DNA from: an uncultured Clostridia bacterium
Lineage (GTDB): Bacteria; Bacillota; Clostridia; Christensenellales; CAG-138
DNA length: 11,947 nt
Direction of reading: 5' to 3'
NCBI GenBank assembly: GCA_946183765.1
Contig: CAMHDC010000019.1
Coordinates: forward strand, 1 to 11,947
The position numbers were made by a program, and so were the translations under genes. Under the pieces are notes generated by a model. That model saw nothing but the letters and a program-made list of their open reading frames with translations, was not told the origin of the DNA and searched no databases. This document shows positions 1-7,375 of the stretch, piece after piece; within the stretch, counting starts at the first letter, position 1, and every line of letters begins with the position of its first letter.

Positions 1-930
1 CTGCCCGCCACCGTGGAGGAGGAGGGCGAATGCGTCATCAAGGGGCGCATCTTCTCCGACATCGTGCGCAAGCTCCCCGACGGGAACGCCTTCTTCTCCG
101 TGGACGGTCAGACCCTGACCATCCGCTGCGGCCGGAGCGTGAACCAGCTCCAGTGCATGGAGTACGACGAGTTTCCCCAGATGACCTTCGACGGGGACGA
201 TACCTTCACCATCACCTTCAATCGGGATAAGGGCAAGAAGACCATCGAGCATACGGTCTTCGCCGTGGCGCTGGATGACGCCCGCCCGGCGCTGGTGGGC
301 GTGCTCATGGAGACGGAGGGAAAGACCCTTTCCATGGTGGCCACCGACTCCTATCAGTTCGCCAAAAACGCCATGGCCATCGAGGAGGACGCCCCGGCTA
401 AGCGGGTGGTGGTCCCCGGCAAGACCGTCAGCGAGATCGGCCGCATGCTGGAGGAAGAGGATGGCAAGGCGGAGCTCACCTTCTCCCGGACCCACATGAA
501 GGCGGATATGGGCGCCACGATCCTCATCTCCCGCCTCATCGACAGCGATTACATCGACTATAAGCGCATCCTGCCCAAGACCTGCAAGACCCGGGTCCTG
601 GTGGACAAGGAGGTGCTCATGGAGAGCGTGGATCGGGCCCAGCTGGTCTCCCGGGAGGGGAACAACAGCGTCCTCTTTAAGATCGGGCCGGAGAATATGA
701 CCGTGAAGGCCGAGAGCGTGGTGGGCAAGATCGAGGACGAGATCACCGCCCAGGTCATGGGCGACGGTCTCAGCATCGCCTTCAACCCCAAGTACGTGCT
801 GAACGTGCTGAAAAACGTGGAGAGCGAGCGGATCTATCTCGAGTGCAACAGCCCCATCAATCCCTGCGTGATCCGGCCGGTGGACGACGAAAGCAGCTTC
901 TATCTGATCGTGCCCATGCGGATTTTCTAA
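1..930 (+). CDS. dnaN: DNA polymerase III sliding clamp (beta subunit), 3' part
   Basis: The frame is open from base 1, so the gene starts upstream. About 309 residues are visible, and roughly 55-60 N-terminal residues of a normal clamp of about 370 aa are missing. The ring-shaped clamp encircles DNA and tethers the replicative polymerase. Family marks are an N-terminal stretch LPATVEEEGECVIKGRIFSD, an ATDSYQFA segment at bases 340-363 (equivalent to the TDGHRLA pocket motif of other clamps), SPINPCVIRP near the end, and the terminal YLIVPMRIF, matching the usual hydrophobic C-terminus that lines the peptide-binding pocket. The first GTG inside the window (base 13) is not a real start because homology runs through it. 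The next gene begins 3 bases after the stop, so the two are probably co-transcribed. The promoter lies outside the window. Family assignment is certain; that this is the only clamp gene of the genome is an assumption. Confidence 0.97.
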   Translation: MPATVEEEGECVIKGRIFSDIVRKLPDGNAFFSVDGQTLTIRCGRSVNQLQCMEYDEFPQMTFDGDDTFTITFNRDKGKKTIEHTVFAVALDDARPALVGVLMETEGKTLSMVATDSYQFAKNAMAIEEDAPAKRVVVPGKTVSEIGRMLEEEDGKAELTFSRTHMKADMGATILISRLIDSDYIDYKRILPKTCKTRVLVDKEVLMESVDRAQLVSREGNNSVLFKIGPENMTVKAESVVGKIEDEITAQVMGDGLSIAFNPKYVLNVLKNVESERIYLECNSPINPCVIRPVDDESSFYLIVPMRIF

Positions 931-933
931 ATC

Positions 934-3471
934 ATGAAGAAAGCGCTTCGCATCAGCTTCATAGTGTTTCTTGCGGTATTGATCCTGTCGGCCAATACCG
1001 TATTTTCTGTGGCCGAGCCGGAGGATGGGGCGGTGGATATGGGCGAGGTGCTGACCGTTTCGGACGAGAAGCACGCCGCCTACGCCAACCGTCTGACGGA
1101 CAGGGTCTACAACAGCTACGTCTCCTACAACGCGGGCGAAACCGTGAGCGTCCACGGCGGCACCGAGATGGGATGGGCCTTCATCGGCTGGCAGAAGAAG
1201 CCCGTCTCCGTCAAAATCACCTGGCTGGATCAGGATAAAAAGGCGATGGAAAGCCAGGATCACGTCCCCGCCCAGCTGGACGAGTATATCCCCGCGCCCC
1301 AGGCGGGCGTCTATGGCTTTACCCTGACCTTCAAGCAGGAAGGCGAGGTGTGCGAGCTCTCCGGCTACACCCCGGGCCGGCTGCCGGAGGAGCTGCCCCG
1401 ATTCGAAGCGCCTCTTGAGAAGCCTGCCGTCATGGTGATCGCGGGCTATCCCGGCGACGAGATCCCCTGCTTCGGCGGGATGCTGCCTGCCCTTATCAAC
1501 AGGGGCGTGCCCGTGCAGATGGTGTACCTCAATGGCTACAACCGGGGCCGCCAGGAGGAGTGCCTCAGGACCCTGTGGGCCTTGGGCATGAAGAACGCGC
1601 CCATCTTCGTGAATACGGCGGGCAAGCGGTCATTGGACGGTGCCATTCTCAAGAGCACCTGGGAGAACTTCGGCAGCGCGTCCAAGGAGCTGCTGTCCAT
1701 ACTGCAGACCTATACGCCCTCCGTCATCGTGACCCACGGCAAAACTCGTCCCTTCCCTCTGATGGCGGAAAGCGAGGCCGCGTACACCGTGGTCACCGGC
1801 GTCTTCGACAAGGTCAAGCGGAGCGCCTGGCTGAAGAAGGTATACGTCGCCGCGGACGCCAAAGCGAAGGACGCCGTCACGTTCGACTTTTCCGCGGACT
1901 ATGGGCAGGCGGCGGACCTTTATTTGAAAGAGTACGCCTCCATGCGCACCTTCCACTACGTTCCCCGCACGGAGGACGCCTTCGTCCTCTACCACACCAG
2001 CGTGGGCAAGGACAGCGGCGGGGATATGCTGGAGAATATCGTCTATACCCCTTTGACCACGCCGACCCCTGCGCCGACGGCTACCCCGGAACCCACGGCG
2101 GAACCCACGGCGGAACCCACCGAAGCGCCCACAGCAGAGCCCACGGTCGCGCCGACACAAGCGCCGACCATAGCGCCCACGAAGGCGCCGGTGGCGGCCG
2201 CTGCGCCCGTGGTCATGGGGACCCCCGTGCCTACGCCCATGCCCCGGCTGGCGGATACGGGGACGGTGCTGACGCCCATCCTGTTGTCGCTCCTGCTGGC
2301 GGCTATCCTGTTCGGCGGGATGATCGTCCTCAAGAAAATCCTGCCGAAGAAGATGCCCGTAATCGTGGGCATCTTGGTGCCCGTCTTCGCCGGTCTCGTG
2401 ATCTTCGTAGGCATGTATCGGGCCGCGTGTGTGAACCAGCGGCAGGCCGCGGCGGCGGAGCACTTCGACGGCGTCATCGCCGAGGAGGCGGCCGCCCATC
2501 GGACGGCGGAACCTACGGCCACCCCCGCGCCCACGGCCACGCCCACCGTAGAGCCTACGGCAGAACCTACGGCGGAACCGACCTCTGAGCCCACGCCGGA
2601 GCCTACGGCGGAGCCCACCCCCGAACCGACTCCGGAGCCGGACCCTGCCTCCGAATGGTTCACCGACGGGGAGGAGATCGTGACCAAGGACCCGGACGCC
2701 GGAAAATGGACCTATCAGAGCAGCACCCTGTTCATGGAGATCACCCAACACACCGGCAAGGCGTCCAACATGGAGTTTCCCTACTATGTGGCGGACATCC
2801 GCATGAGGGCGGACGAGTTCAGGACCGGCTTCGGCCACGAGAGCCGCAGCGGCATGACCTCGGCGGACGCCATGAGCATCGCGGCCCGGTATAAGGCTGT
2901 GCTCATGGTCACCGGCGACAACATCCTGAACATGGACCGGGAGAAGAAGGGCGTCCTCATCCGGGACGGCTGGACCTACAACAACGCCAAGAAGGCGGAC
3001 ATTTTGGTGTGGCATCCCGATCGCCTGGCCATGGAGCTGGTGTCCAAGGACAAGATCACCTCAGCGCAGAACATCGCCGAGGGCGGCGTAGAGAACGTGA
3101 TCTCCTTCGGCCCCATCCTCATCCAGGACGGGGTGAAGACCGGAAAAAGGACCCTGGAAAACAACTGGCTCTACAAGGTCAATCCCCGGGTGGGCGTGGG
3201 CATGCAGGAGCCGGGCCACTTCATCGTGGTGGTGGGCGGCTACCGGAGCGACAACCCCAGGGCGAATCTGGGCTGGACGCTGACGGAGTTTGCGGACGTC
3301 ATGGAGGAGCTGGGCTGCCGGCAGGCCTACAACGTGGACGGCGGCGTGTCCGCCTGCATGATCTTCATGGGCGAGCGATTGAACCACGGCGGCAACAAGA
3401 AGGACTGGAGCCAGCTGAGAAACCTTCCCGACGGCATCATCTTCGGCTACTCCGCCAACGTGCCGGATTGA
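934..3471 (+). CDS. Membrane-anchored fusion: PIG-L/LmbE-like domain + 2 TM + phosphodiester glycosidase (NAGPA) domain
   Basis: This 845-residue protein has an N-terminal signal peptide or signal anchor (1-28). Residues 40-160 are beta-rich and of unrecognised fold. Residues 164-345 resemble PIG-L/LmbE deacetylases. A Pro/Thr linker (376-419) is followed by two membrane helices (about 444-467 and 474-496) joined by a basic turn (KKILPKK), a second linker (524-571), and a C-terminal NAGPA-type domain (about 590-842) with NVDGGVSACM in place of the usual NLDGGGSSTM, preceded by PRVGVG and VVVGGY. Positive-inside logic puts both large domains outside the cell. NAGPA domains cleave sugar-1-phosphodiesters, so wall or teichoic-type polymers are a possible but unproven substrate. 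The PIG-L metal motif AHPDDE reads GYPGDE (171-176) and the HPDH motif is lost, so that domain is probably not catalytic. No Shine-Dalgarno sequence precedes the ATG; translational coupling to dnaN is likely. A terminator follows. Confidence 0.88.
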   Translation: MKKALRISFIVFLAVLILSANTVFSVAEPEDGAVDMGEVLTVSDEKHAAYANRLTDRVYNSYVSYNAGETVSVHGGTEMGWAFIGWQKKPVSVKITWLDQDKKAMESQDHVPAQLDEYIPAPQAGVYGFTLTFKQEGEVCELSGYTPGRLPEELPRFEAPLEKPAVMVIAGYPGDEIPCFGGMLPALINRGVPVQMVYLNGYNRGRQEECLRTLWALGMKNAPIFVNTAGKRSLDGAILKSTWENFGSASKELLSILQTYTPSVIVTHGKTRPFPLMAESEAAYTVVTGVFDKVKRSAWLKKVYVAADAKAKDAVTFDFSADYGQAADLYLKEYASMRTFHYVPRTEDAFVLYHTSVGKDSGGDMLENIVYTPLTTPTPAPTATPEPTAEPTAEPTEAPTAEPTVAPTQAPTIAPTKAPVAAAAPVVMGTPVPTPMPRLADTGTVLTPILLSLLLAAILFGGMIVLKKILPKKMPVIVGILVPVFAGLVIFVGMYRAACVNQRQAAAAEHFDGVIAEEAAAHRTAEPTATPAPTATPTVEPTAEPTAEPTSEPTPEPTAEPTPEPTPEPDPASEWFTDGEEIVTKDPDAGKWTYQSSTLFMEITQHTGKASNMEFPYYVADIRMRADEFRTGFGHESRSGMTSADAMSIAARYKAVLMVTGDNILNMDREKKGVLIRDGWTYNNAKKADILVWHPDRLAMELVSKDKITSAQNIAEGGVENVISFGPILIQDGVKTGKRTLENNWLYKVNPRVGVGMQEPGHFIVVVGGYRSDNPRANLGWTLTEFADVMEELGCRQAYNVDGGVSACMIFMGERLNHGGNKKDWSQLRNLPDGIIFGYSANVPD
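2059..2190 (+). repeat. Pro/Thr/Glu/Ala linker 1, low-complexity coding repeat
   Basis: This stretch codes for residues 376-419 of the fusion protein: TPTPAPTATPEPTAEPTAEP and similar units up to the first membrane helix region. At DNA level a 12-base unit, GGAACCCACGGC, repeats in tandem at 2088-2099 and 2100-2111 with a partial third copy to 2120. It is an extended spacer between the extracellular PIG-L-like domain and the membrane hairpin. The exact tandem unit could change copy number by replication slippage. Confidence 0.85.
2503..2646 (+). repeat. Pro/Thr/Glu/Ala linker 2, low-complexity coding repeat
   Basis: This stretch codes for residues 524-571 of the fusion protein, built of EPTA, EPTP and ATPT units. 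It connects the second membrane helix to the NAGPA domain. The units use varied codons (gagcctacg, gaacctacg, gagcccacc), so the repeat is conserved mainly at protein level. It presumably lets the C-terminal enzyme domain reach through the cell wall layer. Confidence 0.82.
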
Positions 3472-3491
3472 TGTAAAACAAAAGCTACAGC

Positions 3492-3529
3492 AAGGGATTG
3501 CGGTTTTGCCCCGATCCCTTTTTCTTTTT
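3492..3529 (+). terminator. Rho-independent terminator after the dnaN unit
   Basis: The stem AAGGGAT (3492-3498) pairs with ATCCCTT (3514-3520). An inner CGG/CCG helix (3501-3503 with 3511-3513) follows after a 2-base bulge, with a 7-base loop. The T run is TTTTTCTTTTT with a single C. It lies about 20 bases after the stop of the fusion gene and separates it from the dcw promoter. Confidence 0.92.
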
Positions 3530-3584
3530 AAAAATAGCAAAACCCGAATTTATAAATTACTCACCTTCTTATCACATTTTTGTA

Positions 3585-3613
3585 CTGACAAACGGGTGGA
3601 CTTGCGCTATAAT
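3585..3613 (+). promoter_or_regulatory. Sigma-A promoter of the dcw operon
   Basis: The -35 box is CTGACA (3585-3590), one mismatch from TTGACA. The spacer is exactly 17 bases. The -10 box is a perfect TATAAT (3608-3613). The predicted transcription start is near 3620, giving a leader of about 70 nt before rsmH. The region is AT-rich against GC-rich genes on both sides and lies just past a terminator. No run of TGGG-type MraZ boxes is visible. Confidence 0.88.
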
Positions 3614-3675
3614 ACACTCTGTATATATATGTGGACATATGCCCCTACGGAAAAAAAGCGCCCCTGCGTCGGGAG

Positions 3676-3684
3676 AAAGGAGGT
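3676..3684 (+). promoter_or_regulatory. Strong ribosome binding site that fixes the rsmH start
   Basis: AAAGGAGGT is a near-perfect match to the 16S anti-Shine-Dalgarno sequence and sits 5 bases before the ATG at 3690. It decides between this start and in-frame upstream ATGs at 3639 and 3498. The ATG at 3639 has no ribosome binding site, and the one at 3498 lies inside the terminator, upstream of the promoter. Confidence 0.9.
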
Positions 3685-3689
3685 CCGCC

Positions 3690-4697
3690 ATGGAAAATGC
3701 GGCAAAAACCGTGGATTTTCACCACGTTCCCATCATGGTCCGCGAAGTGACGGAACTGCTTGAGCCCGATCGCGGCGGCGTGTTCGTGGACGGCACATTG
3801 GGCGGCGGCGGCCACAGCGAAGCCATTCTAAAGCTCCTGCCTGAGACGGGCCGCCTCATCGGCATCGACCGGGACGAAACGGCCCTCGCCGCGGCGTCCG
3901 CCAGGCTCGCCCCCTTCCGGGATCGGTTCACCGCCATCCACGGCAACTTTTTCCACATGAAGCCGTTGCTGCTGCAAAAGGGCATCGCTGCGGCGGACGG
4001 CATCCTGCTGGATCTGGGCGTGTCCTCCTACCAGCTGGACGAGCCCAGCCGGGGCTTTTCCTACAAGGCGGAGGCCCCCCTGGACATGCGCATGGACCAA
4101 ACCGCGGCCCTGACCGCGGCGGACGTGGTGAACGGCTACCCGGAGAAGGAGCTGGTCCGCATCTTCCGGGACTACGGCGAGGAGCGATTTTCGCCCCTTA
4201 TCGCCCGGCGCATCGCGGAGCGGCGGGCCCAGGCGCCCATCCGGACCACCACGGAGCTTGCGGACCTTATCGCCGGGGCCATCCCCTCAAAGTTCCGCCA
4301 CAAGGAGCAGCAGCACCCGGCCCGCCGCTGCTTCCAGGCCATCCGCATCGAGGTCAACGGCGAGCTGCAGGGCCTCAGGGAGGCGATCGACCAGTGCATC
4401 GATCTCTTGTCCCCCGGCGGCCGGATCGTGGTCCTCACCTTCCATTCCCTGGAGGATCGGATCGTGAAGACCGCCTTCAAAACGGCGGAAAACCCCTGCG
4501 TTTGCCCGCCCCGGAGCCCCCAGTGCGTCTGCGGCCGGACGCCCTACGGGAAGATATTGACTAAACACCCCCTGACCGCCTGCGAGGCGGAGCAGCAGCA
4601 GAACAGCCGGTCAGCCTGCTGCAAGCTTCGGGCCCTCCAAAAGGTGGGGCCAGGCATAGGAAAGGCCGGAAACACGTATAGAGAAGGGAGGGCGTGA
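3690..4697 (+). CDS. rsmH: 16S rRNA (cytosine-1402-N4)-methyltransferase RsmH (MraW)
   Basis: This 335-residue cytoplasmic, S-adenosylmethionine-dependent enzyme makes N4-methyl-C1402 in the 16S rRNA decoding centre. The family signature is complete: HHVPIM (11-16), SAM-binding loop GTLGGGGHSE (35-44), acidic DRDE after strand 2, DGILLDLGVSSYQLD (103-117), APLDMRMD (129-136), HPARRCFQAIRIEVN (209-223) and LTFHSLEDRIVK (249-260). Residues 270-281 hold CVC and CVC pairs (PPRSPQ between them), a cysteine cluster I know from clostridial homologues that could bind metal. Near the C-terminus the usual RSAKLR segment reads RSACCKLR, an apparent two-residue insertion. The start is chosen from the strong ribosome binding site. 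It is the first gene of the operon; the next gene starts 5 bases after its stop. Confidence 0.97.
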   Translation: MENAAKTVDFHHVPIMVREVTELLEPDRGGVFVDGTLGGGGHSEAILKLLPETGRLIGIDRDETALAAASARLAPFRDRFTAIHGNFFHMKPLLLQKGIAAADGILLDLGVSSYQLDEPSRGFSYKAEAPLDMRMDQTAALTAADVVNGYPEKELVRIFRDYGEERFSPLIARRIAERRAQAPIRTTTELADLIAGAIPSKFRHKEQQHPARRCFQAIRIEVNGELQGLREAIDQCIDLLSPGGRIVVLTFHSLEDRIVKTAFKTAENPCVCPPRSPQCVCGRTPYGKILTKHPLTACEAEQQQNSRSACCKLRALQKVGPGIGKAGNTYREGRA

Positions 4698-4702
4698 GCC
4701 GA

Positions 4703-5146
4703 ATGGAAGTATCCTTTGACACCGAGAAAAAGAACGGCACCGGCGCGCCCGTGACCCGCATCTACGCTCCCTCCCACCGAAACGGCCCCGAGGTCCGCTT
4801 GATCGAGGAAGCGGCGGAGAACCTGCCCGTGTACCCCCAGCCCCGGGAGAAGGATCTGGAAGCGGAACAGGCGGTGGAGGCGGAAAAGCCCAAGGTCCCC
4901 CTCTACTCCCAGATTCTCATGATCCTGGCGGTGTTCCTCATCGCGGCCACGGCCATTTTGGCCATCAACGGCAGCGCCCAGATCGCCAAGATCTACACGG
5001 AGATCCACAGCCTGGACAGCGAGATATCCTCCTACAAGGAGAAGATCTCCCTCCTTCGCAAGGAACAGAGTACCCTGAACGACTACGCCACCATCAACGA
5101 GGCCAATCAGAACGTGGGCCGCGTCATGAGCTGGAACGATAACTGA
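4703..5146 (+). CDS. ftsL: FtsL-like cell division protein (septum formation initiator type)
   Basis: This 147-residue bitopic membrane protein has a cytoplasmic N-terminus of about 66 residues that is charged and rich in Glu and Pro. A single membrane helix (about 67-89, ILMILAVFLIAATAILAING) follows, then an extracytoplasmic coiled coil (about 92-126). Sequence similarity in this family is weak, so the call rests on topology plus position between rsmH and the division PBP, where ftsL normally sits. FtsL scaffolds the divisome with DivIC/FtsB and helps activate FtsW and its partner PBP. A GTG at 4694 is also open, but the AGGGAGGG at 4685-4692 ends 1 base before it and 10 bases before the ATG at 4703, so the ATG is preferred. 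The C-terminal tail after the coil, ending MSWNDN, is not recognised. Confidence 0.85.
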   Translation: MEVSFDTEKKNGTGAPVTRIYAPSHRNGPEVRLIEEAAENLPVYPQPREKDLEAEQAVEAEKPKVPLYSQILMILAVFLIAATAILAINGSAQIAKIYTEIHSLDSEISSYKEKISLLRKEQSTLNDYATINEANQNVGRVMSWNDN

Positions 5147-5163
5147 TCGAAGAAAGGACCGTC

Positions 5164-7353
5164 GTGGAGCAGAAAAAGCGGAAAAAGATCAGGGCCAGGC
5201 GGCCCCGCATCTCCCGTCTTCGCCGGAAGCTGTTGGTAGCTTCCGCGCTTGCCGTGGTCCTGTTGTTGGCCCTGCTGGTGAACCTCTACTACGTGTCCAT
5301 CGTCAAGGGTCCGGAATACGCCAAGATGGCCCAGCGCCAGTGGCAGAGCTCCCTCTCTTTGAAGGCGGAGCGGGGCAAGATCCTGGATCGGAACGGCAAC
5401 GTGCTGGCCGAGAGCTACACCACCTATCAGGTCTGCGTGAACCCCCAGGCCATCACCGAGGACGCGGATCGGGAGCGTATCGCCAACATCCTTTCCACCC
5501 TCCTCAACGTGAACTACGAGACCATCATCGCCAAGATGACCAAGATCAACCCCAGGGACGGCAAGTACTATCAGCAGGTGAAGATCAAGGACCAGGTGGA
5601 GTCCAACGTCATCGCCCAGCTGGTCACCTTCCAGGAGAACCGGGCCATCAGCTACTACGCCGACGTGAAGCGGAACTACCCCGAGGGGAACCTGTTCGGC
5701 CAGCTTTTGGGCTTCACCAACGTGGACGGCGACGGCCAGACCGGCGTGGAGCTGTCCTACAACACCATCCTCTCCGGCGTGGACGGCAAGCAGATGGCCG
5801 AGACCGACCGGGACGGCAACGAGATCCCCGGCGGCGAAAGCTCCTATATCGCGCCCATCGGCGGCGCGTCGGTCCAGATGACGGTGGACACGGGCATCCA
5901 GGGCTTCCTGCAGAGCGCTCTGGAGGAGGCGGCCCGGACCAACCTCGCCAAATACGCCTACGGCGTGGTCATGAACCCCAAGACCGGCGAGATATACGCA
6001 ATCAGCTCCTATCCCACCATCGATCCCAACCATCCCCCCCGGACCGACGCGGAGACGCTGCTGGATCTGTCCCGGCAGCGGATGGTCACCGAGACCTACG
6101 AGCCCGGGTCCGTGTTCAAGATCGTGACGTTGGCGGCGGCCCTCGATTCCGGCACGGTGAACGATTCCACCACCTTCAACTGCAAGGGGTCCTTGAACGT
6201 GCTGGGGCAGAAGATCAAGTGCTGGCGCACCCGGGGCCACGGCAAGGAGACGCTGGCCCAGGCGGTCCAGAACAGCTGCAACCCGGCCTTCATGTCCATG
6301 GCTCTGAAGATGGGCACGGACCGGTTCTACGAGTACATCTACGCCTTCGGCATGAACGACAAGACCGGCGTGGGCATCGGCGGCGAGACAACCGGCAAGG
6401 TGACCCACCGCAAGTATATCCGGGATACGGACCTGGCCCGCATCGGCTTCGGACAAAGCATCTCCTGCACGGGTTTGCAGATGGCCTCGGCGGTGTGCGC
6501 CGCCATCAACGGCGGGGAGCTGCTCAAGCCCTATTACGTCCAGGACGTGGTAGCCTCCGACGGCACCAATCTGGAGCATCACGAGCGGGAGGTGGTGCGG
6601 CAGGTCATCCGCCCGGAGACCTCCGCCCAGATCCGCAGATACCTCACCGGCGTGGTGGACTCGGGCAGCGGCAAGAACGCGGCCATCCCCGGCTACAGCG
6701 TGGGCGGCAAAACCGGCACCTCCCAGAAGTACGACGAGAACGGGAAGGTGTCCAGCACCCTGCTGGTAGCCTCCTTCGTGGGCTTCGTCCCGGCGAACGA
6801 CCCCGATTACCTGTGCATGATCATCGTGGACGAACCCCAGGTCCCCGTGGTCTACGGCAGCACCGTGGCCGCACCCTTCGTCCAGCAGGTGCTCAAGAAC
6901 GTGCTCACCTACTTCTCCGTGCCCATGGATAGAAACGAAAACGGCGTTTCCGTGCCGGACGTGCGGGGTATGACCGTGGAGCAGGCTATCAAGGCGCTGA
7001 AGACCGTGGGCCTCGACGCCACCTATATGGAGACGGAGCAGGCGGCCGCCGTCCAGCGCCAGAGCCCGGCGCCCGGAACGCTGGTGGTGCGGGAGAGCCC
7101 CGTGATCCTCTATACCGCCTGGACCACCTTCCAGGGGGAGGAGGAGGAGATCGAGATGACCAGGGTGCCCAAGCTGGAGGGCAAGAACCGGATCAACGCT
7201 CTGGACGCCCTCACCAAAGCGGGCCTGGTCATGGACTACGACCGAAGCAAGAGCGCGGGCACCGTCATCGCGGCCCAGTACCCGGAGGGCACCTCCGTGC
7301 CCAAGGGGACCACGGTGCACGTGGAATTTAGCGGCAGCGAAAAAGCCGAATGA
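5164..7353 (+). CDS. ftsI: Class B penicillin-binding protein (FtsI/SpoVD type) with two PASTA domains
   Basis: This D,D-transpeptidase of 729 residues cross-links septal peptidoglycan. It has a very basic N-terminal tail (2-22), one membrane helix (about 23-45), the PBP dimerisation domain beginning at ERGKILDRNG (69-78), and a transpeptidase domain with all three catalytic motifs: SVFK (316-319, nucleophile S316), SCN (371-373) and KTG (516-518). Two PASTA domains follow (about 595-652 and 665-723), beginning VPDVRGMTVEQA and VPKLEGKNRINA. The SCN form is typical of SpoVD-like proteins, while two PASTA repeats are more like division PBPs such as PBP2x. With only one class B PBP here, a division role is likely, but a sporulation role cannot be excluded. 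Start is GTG with AGAAAGGA (5151-5158) 5 bases upstream. Confidence 0.95.
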   Translation: MEQKKRKKIRARRPRISRLRRKLLVASALAVVLLLALLVNLYYVSIVKGPEYAKMAQRQWQSSLSLKAERGKILDRNGNVLAESYTTYQVCVNPQAITEDADRERIANILSTLLNVNYETIIAKMTKINPRDGKYYQQVKIKDQVESNVIAQLVTFQENRAISYYADVKRNYPEGNLFGQLLGFTNVDGDGQTGVELSYNTILSGVDGKQMAETDRDGNEIPGGESSYIAPIGGASVQMTVDTGIQGFLQSALEEAARTNLAKYAYGVVMNPKTGEIYAISSYPTIDPNHPPRTDAETLLDLSRQRMVTETYEPGSVFKIVTLAAALDSGTVNDSTTFNCKGSLNVLGQKIKCWRTRGHGKETLAQAVQNSCNPAFMSMALKMGTDRFYEYIYAFGMNDKTGVGIGGETTGKVTHRKYIRDTDLARIGFGQSISCTGLQMASAVCAAINGGELLKPYYVQDVVASDGTNLEHHEREVVRQVIRPETSAQIRRYLTGVVDSGSGKNAAIPGYSVGGKTGTSQKYDENGKVSSTLLVASFVGFVPANDPDYLCMIIVDEPQVPVVYGSTVAAPFVQQVLKNVLTYFSVPMDRNENGVSVPDVRGMTVEQAIKALKTVGLDATYMETEQAAAVQRQSPAPGTLVVRESPVILYTAWTTFQGEEEEIEMTRVPKLEGKNRINALDALTKAGLVMDYDRSKSAGTVIAAQYPEGTSVPKGTTVHVEFSGSEKAE

Positions 7354-7375
7354 TACACGGAACGAAGGAGTAAAT

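Noticed and set aside
2059..2646. The proline-rich linker repeats as a CRISPR array or mobile repeat
   Set aside because: The units are short, in frame and degenerate at codon level, with no spacers. They simply code Thr-Pro-Glu-Ala linkers.
3498..3689. N-terminal extension of rsmH to the ATG at 3498, or to the ATG at 3639
   Set aside because: The first lies within the terminator and upstream of the promoter, so it would not be on the operon mRNA. The second has no ribosome binding site, while AAAGGAGGT is ideally placed before 3690, where family homology begins.
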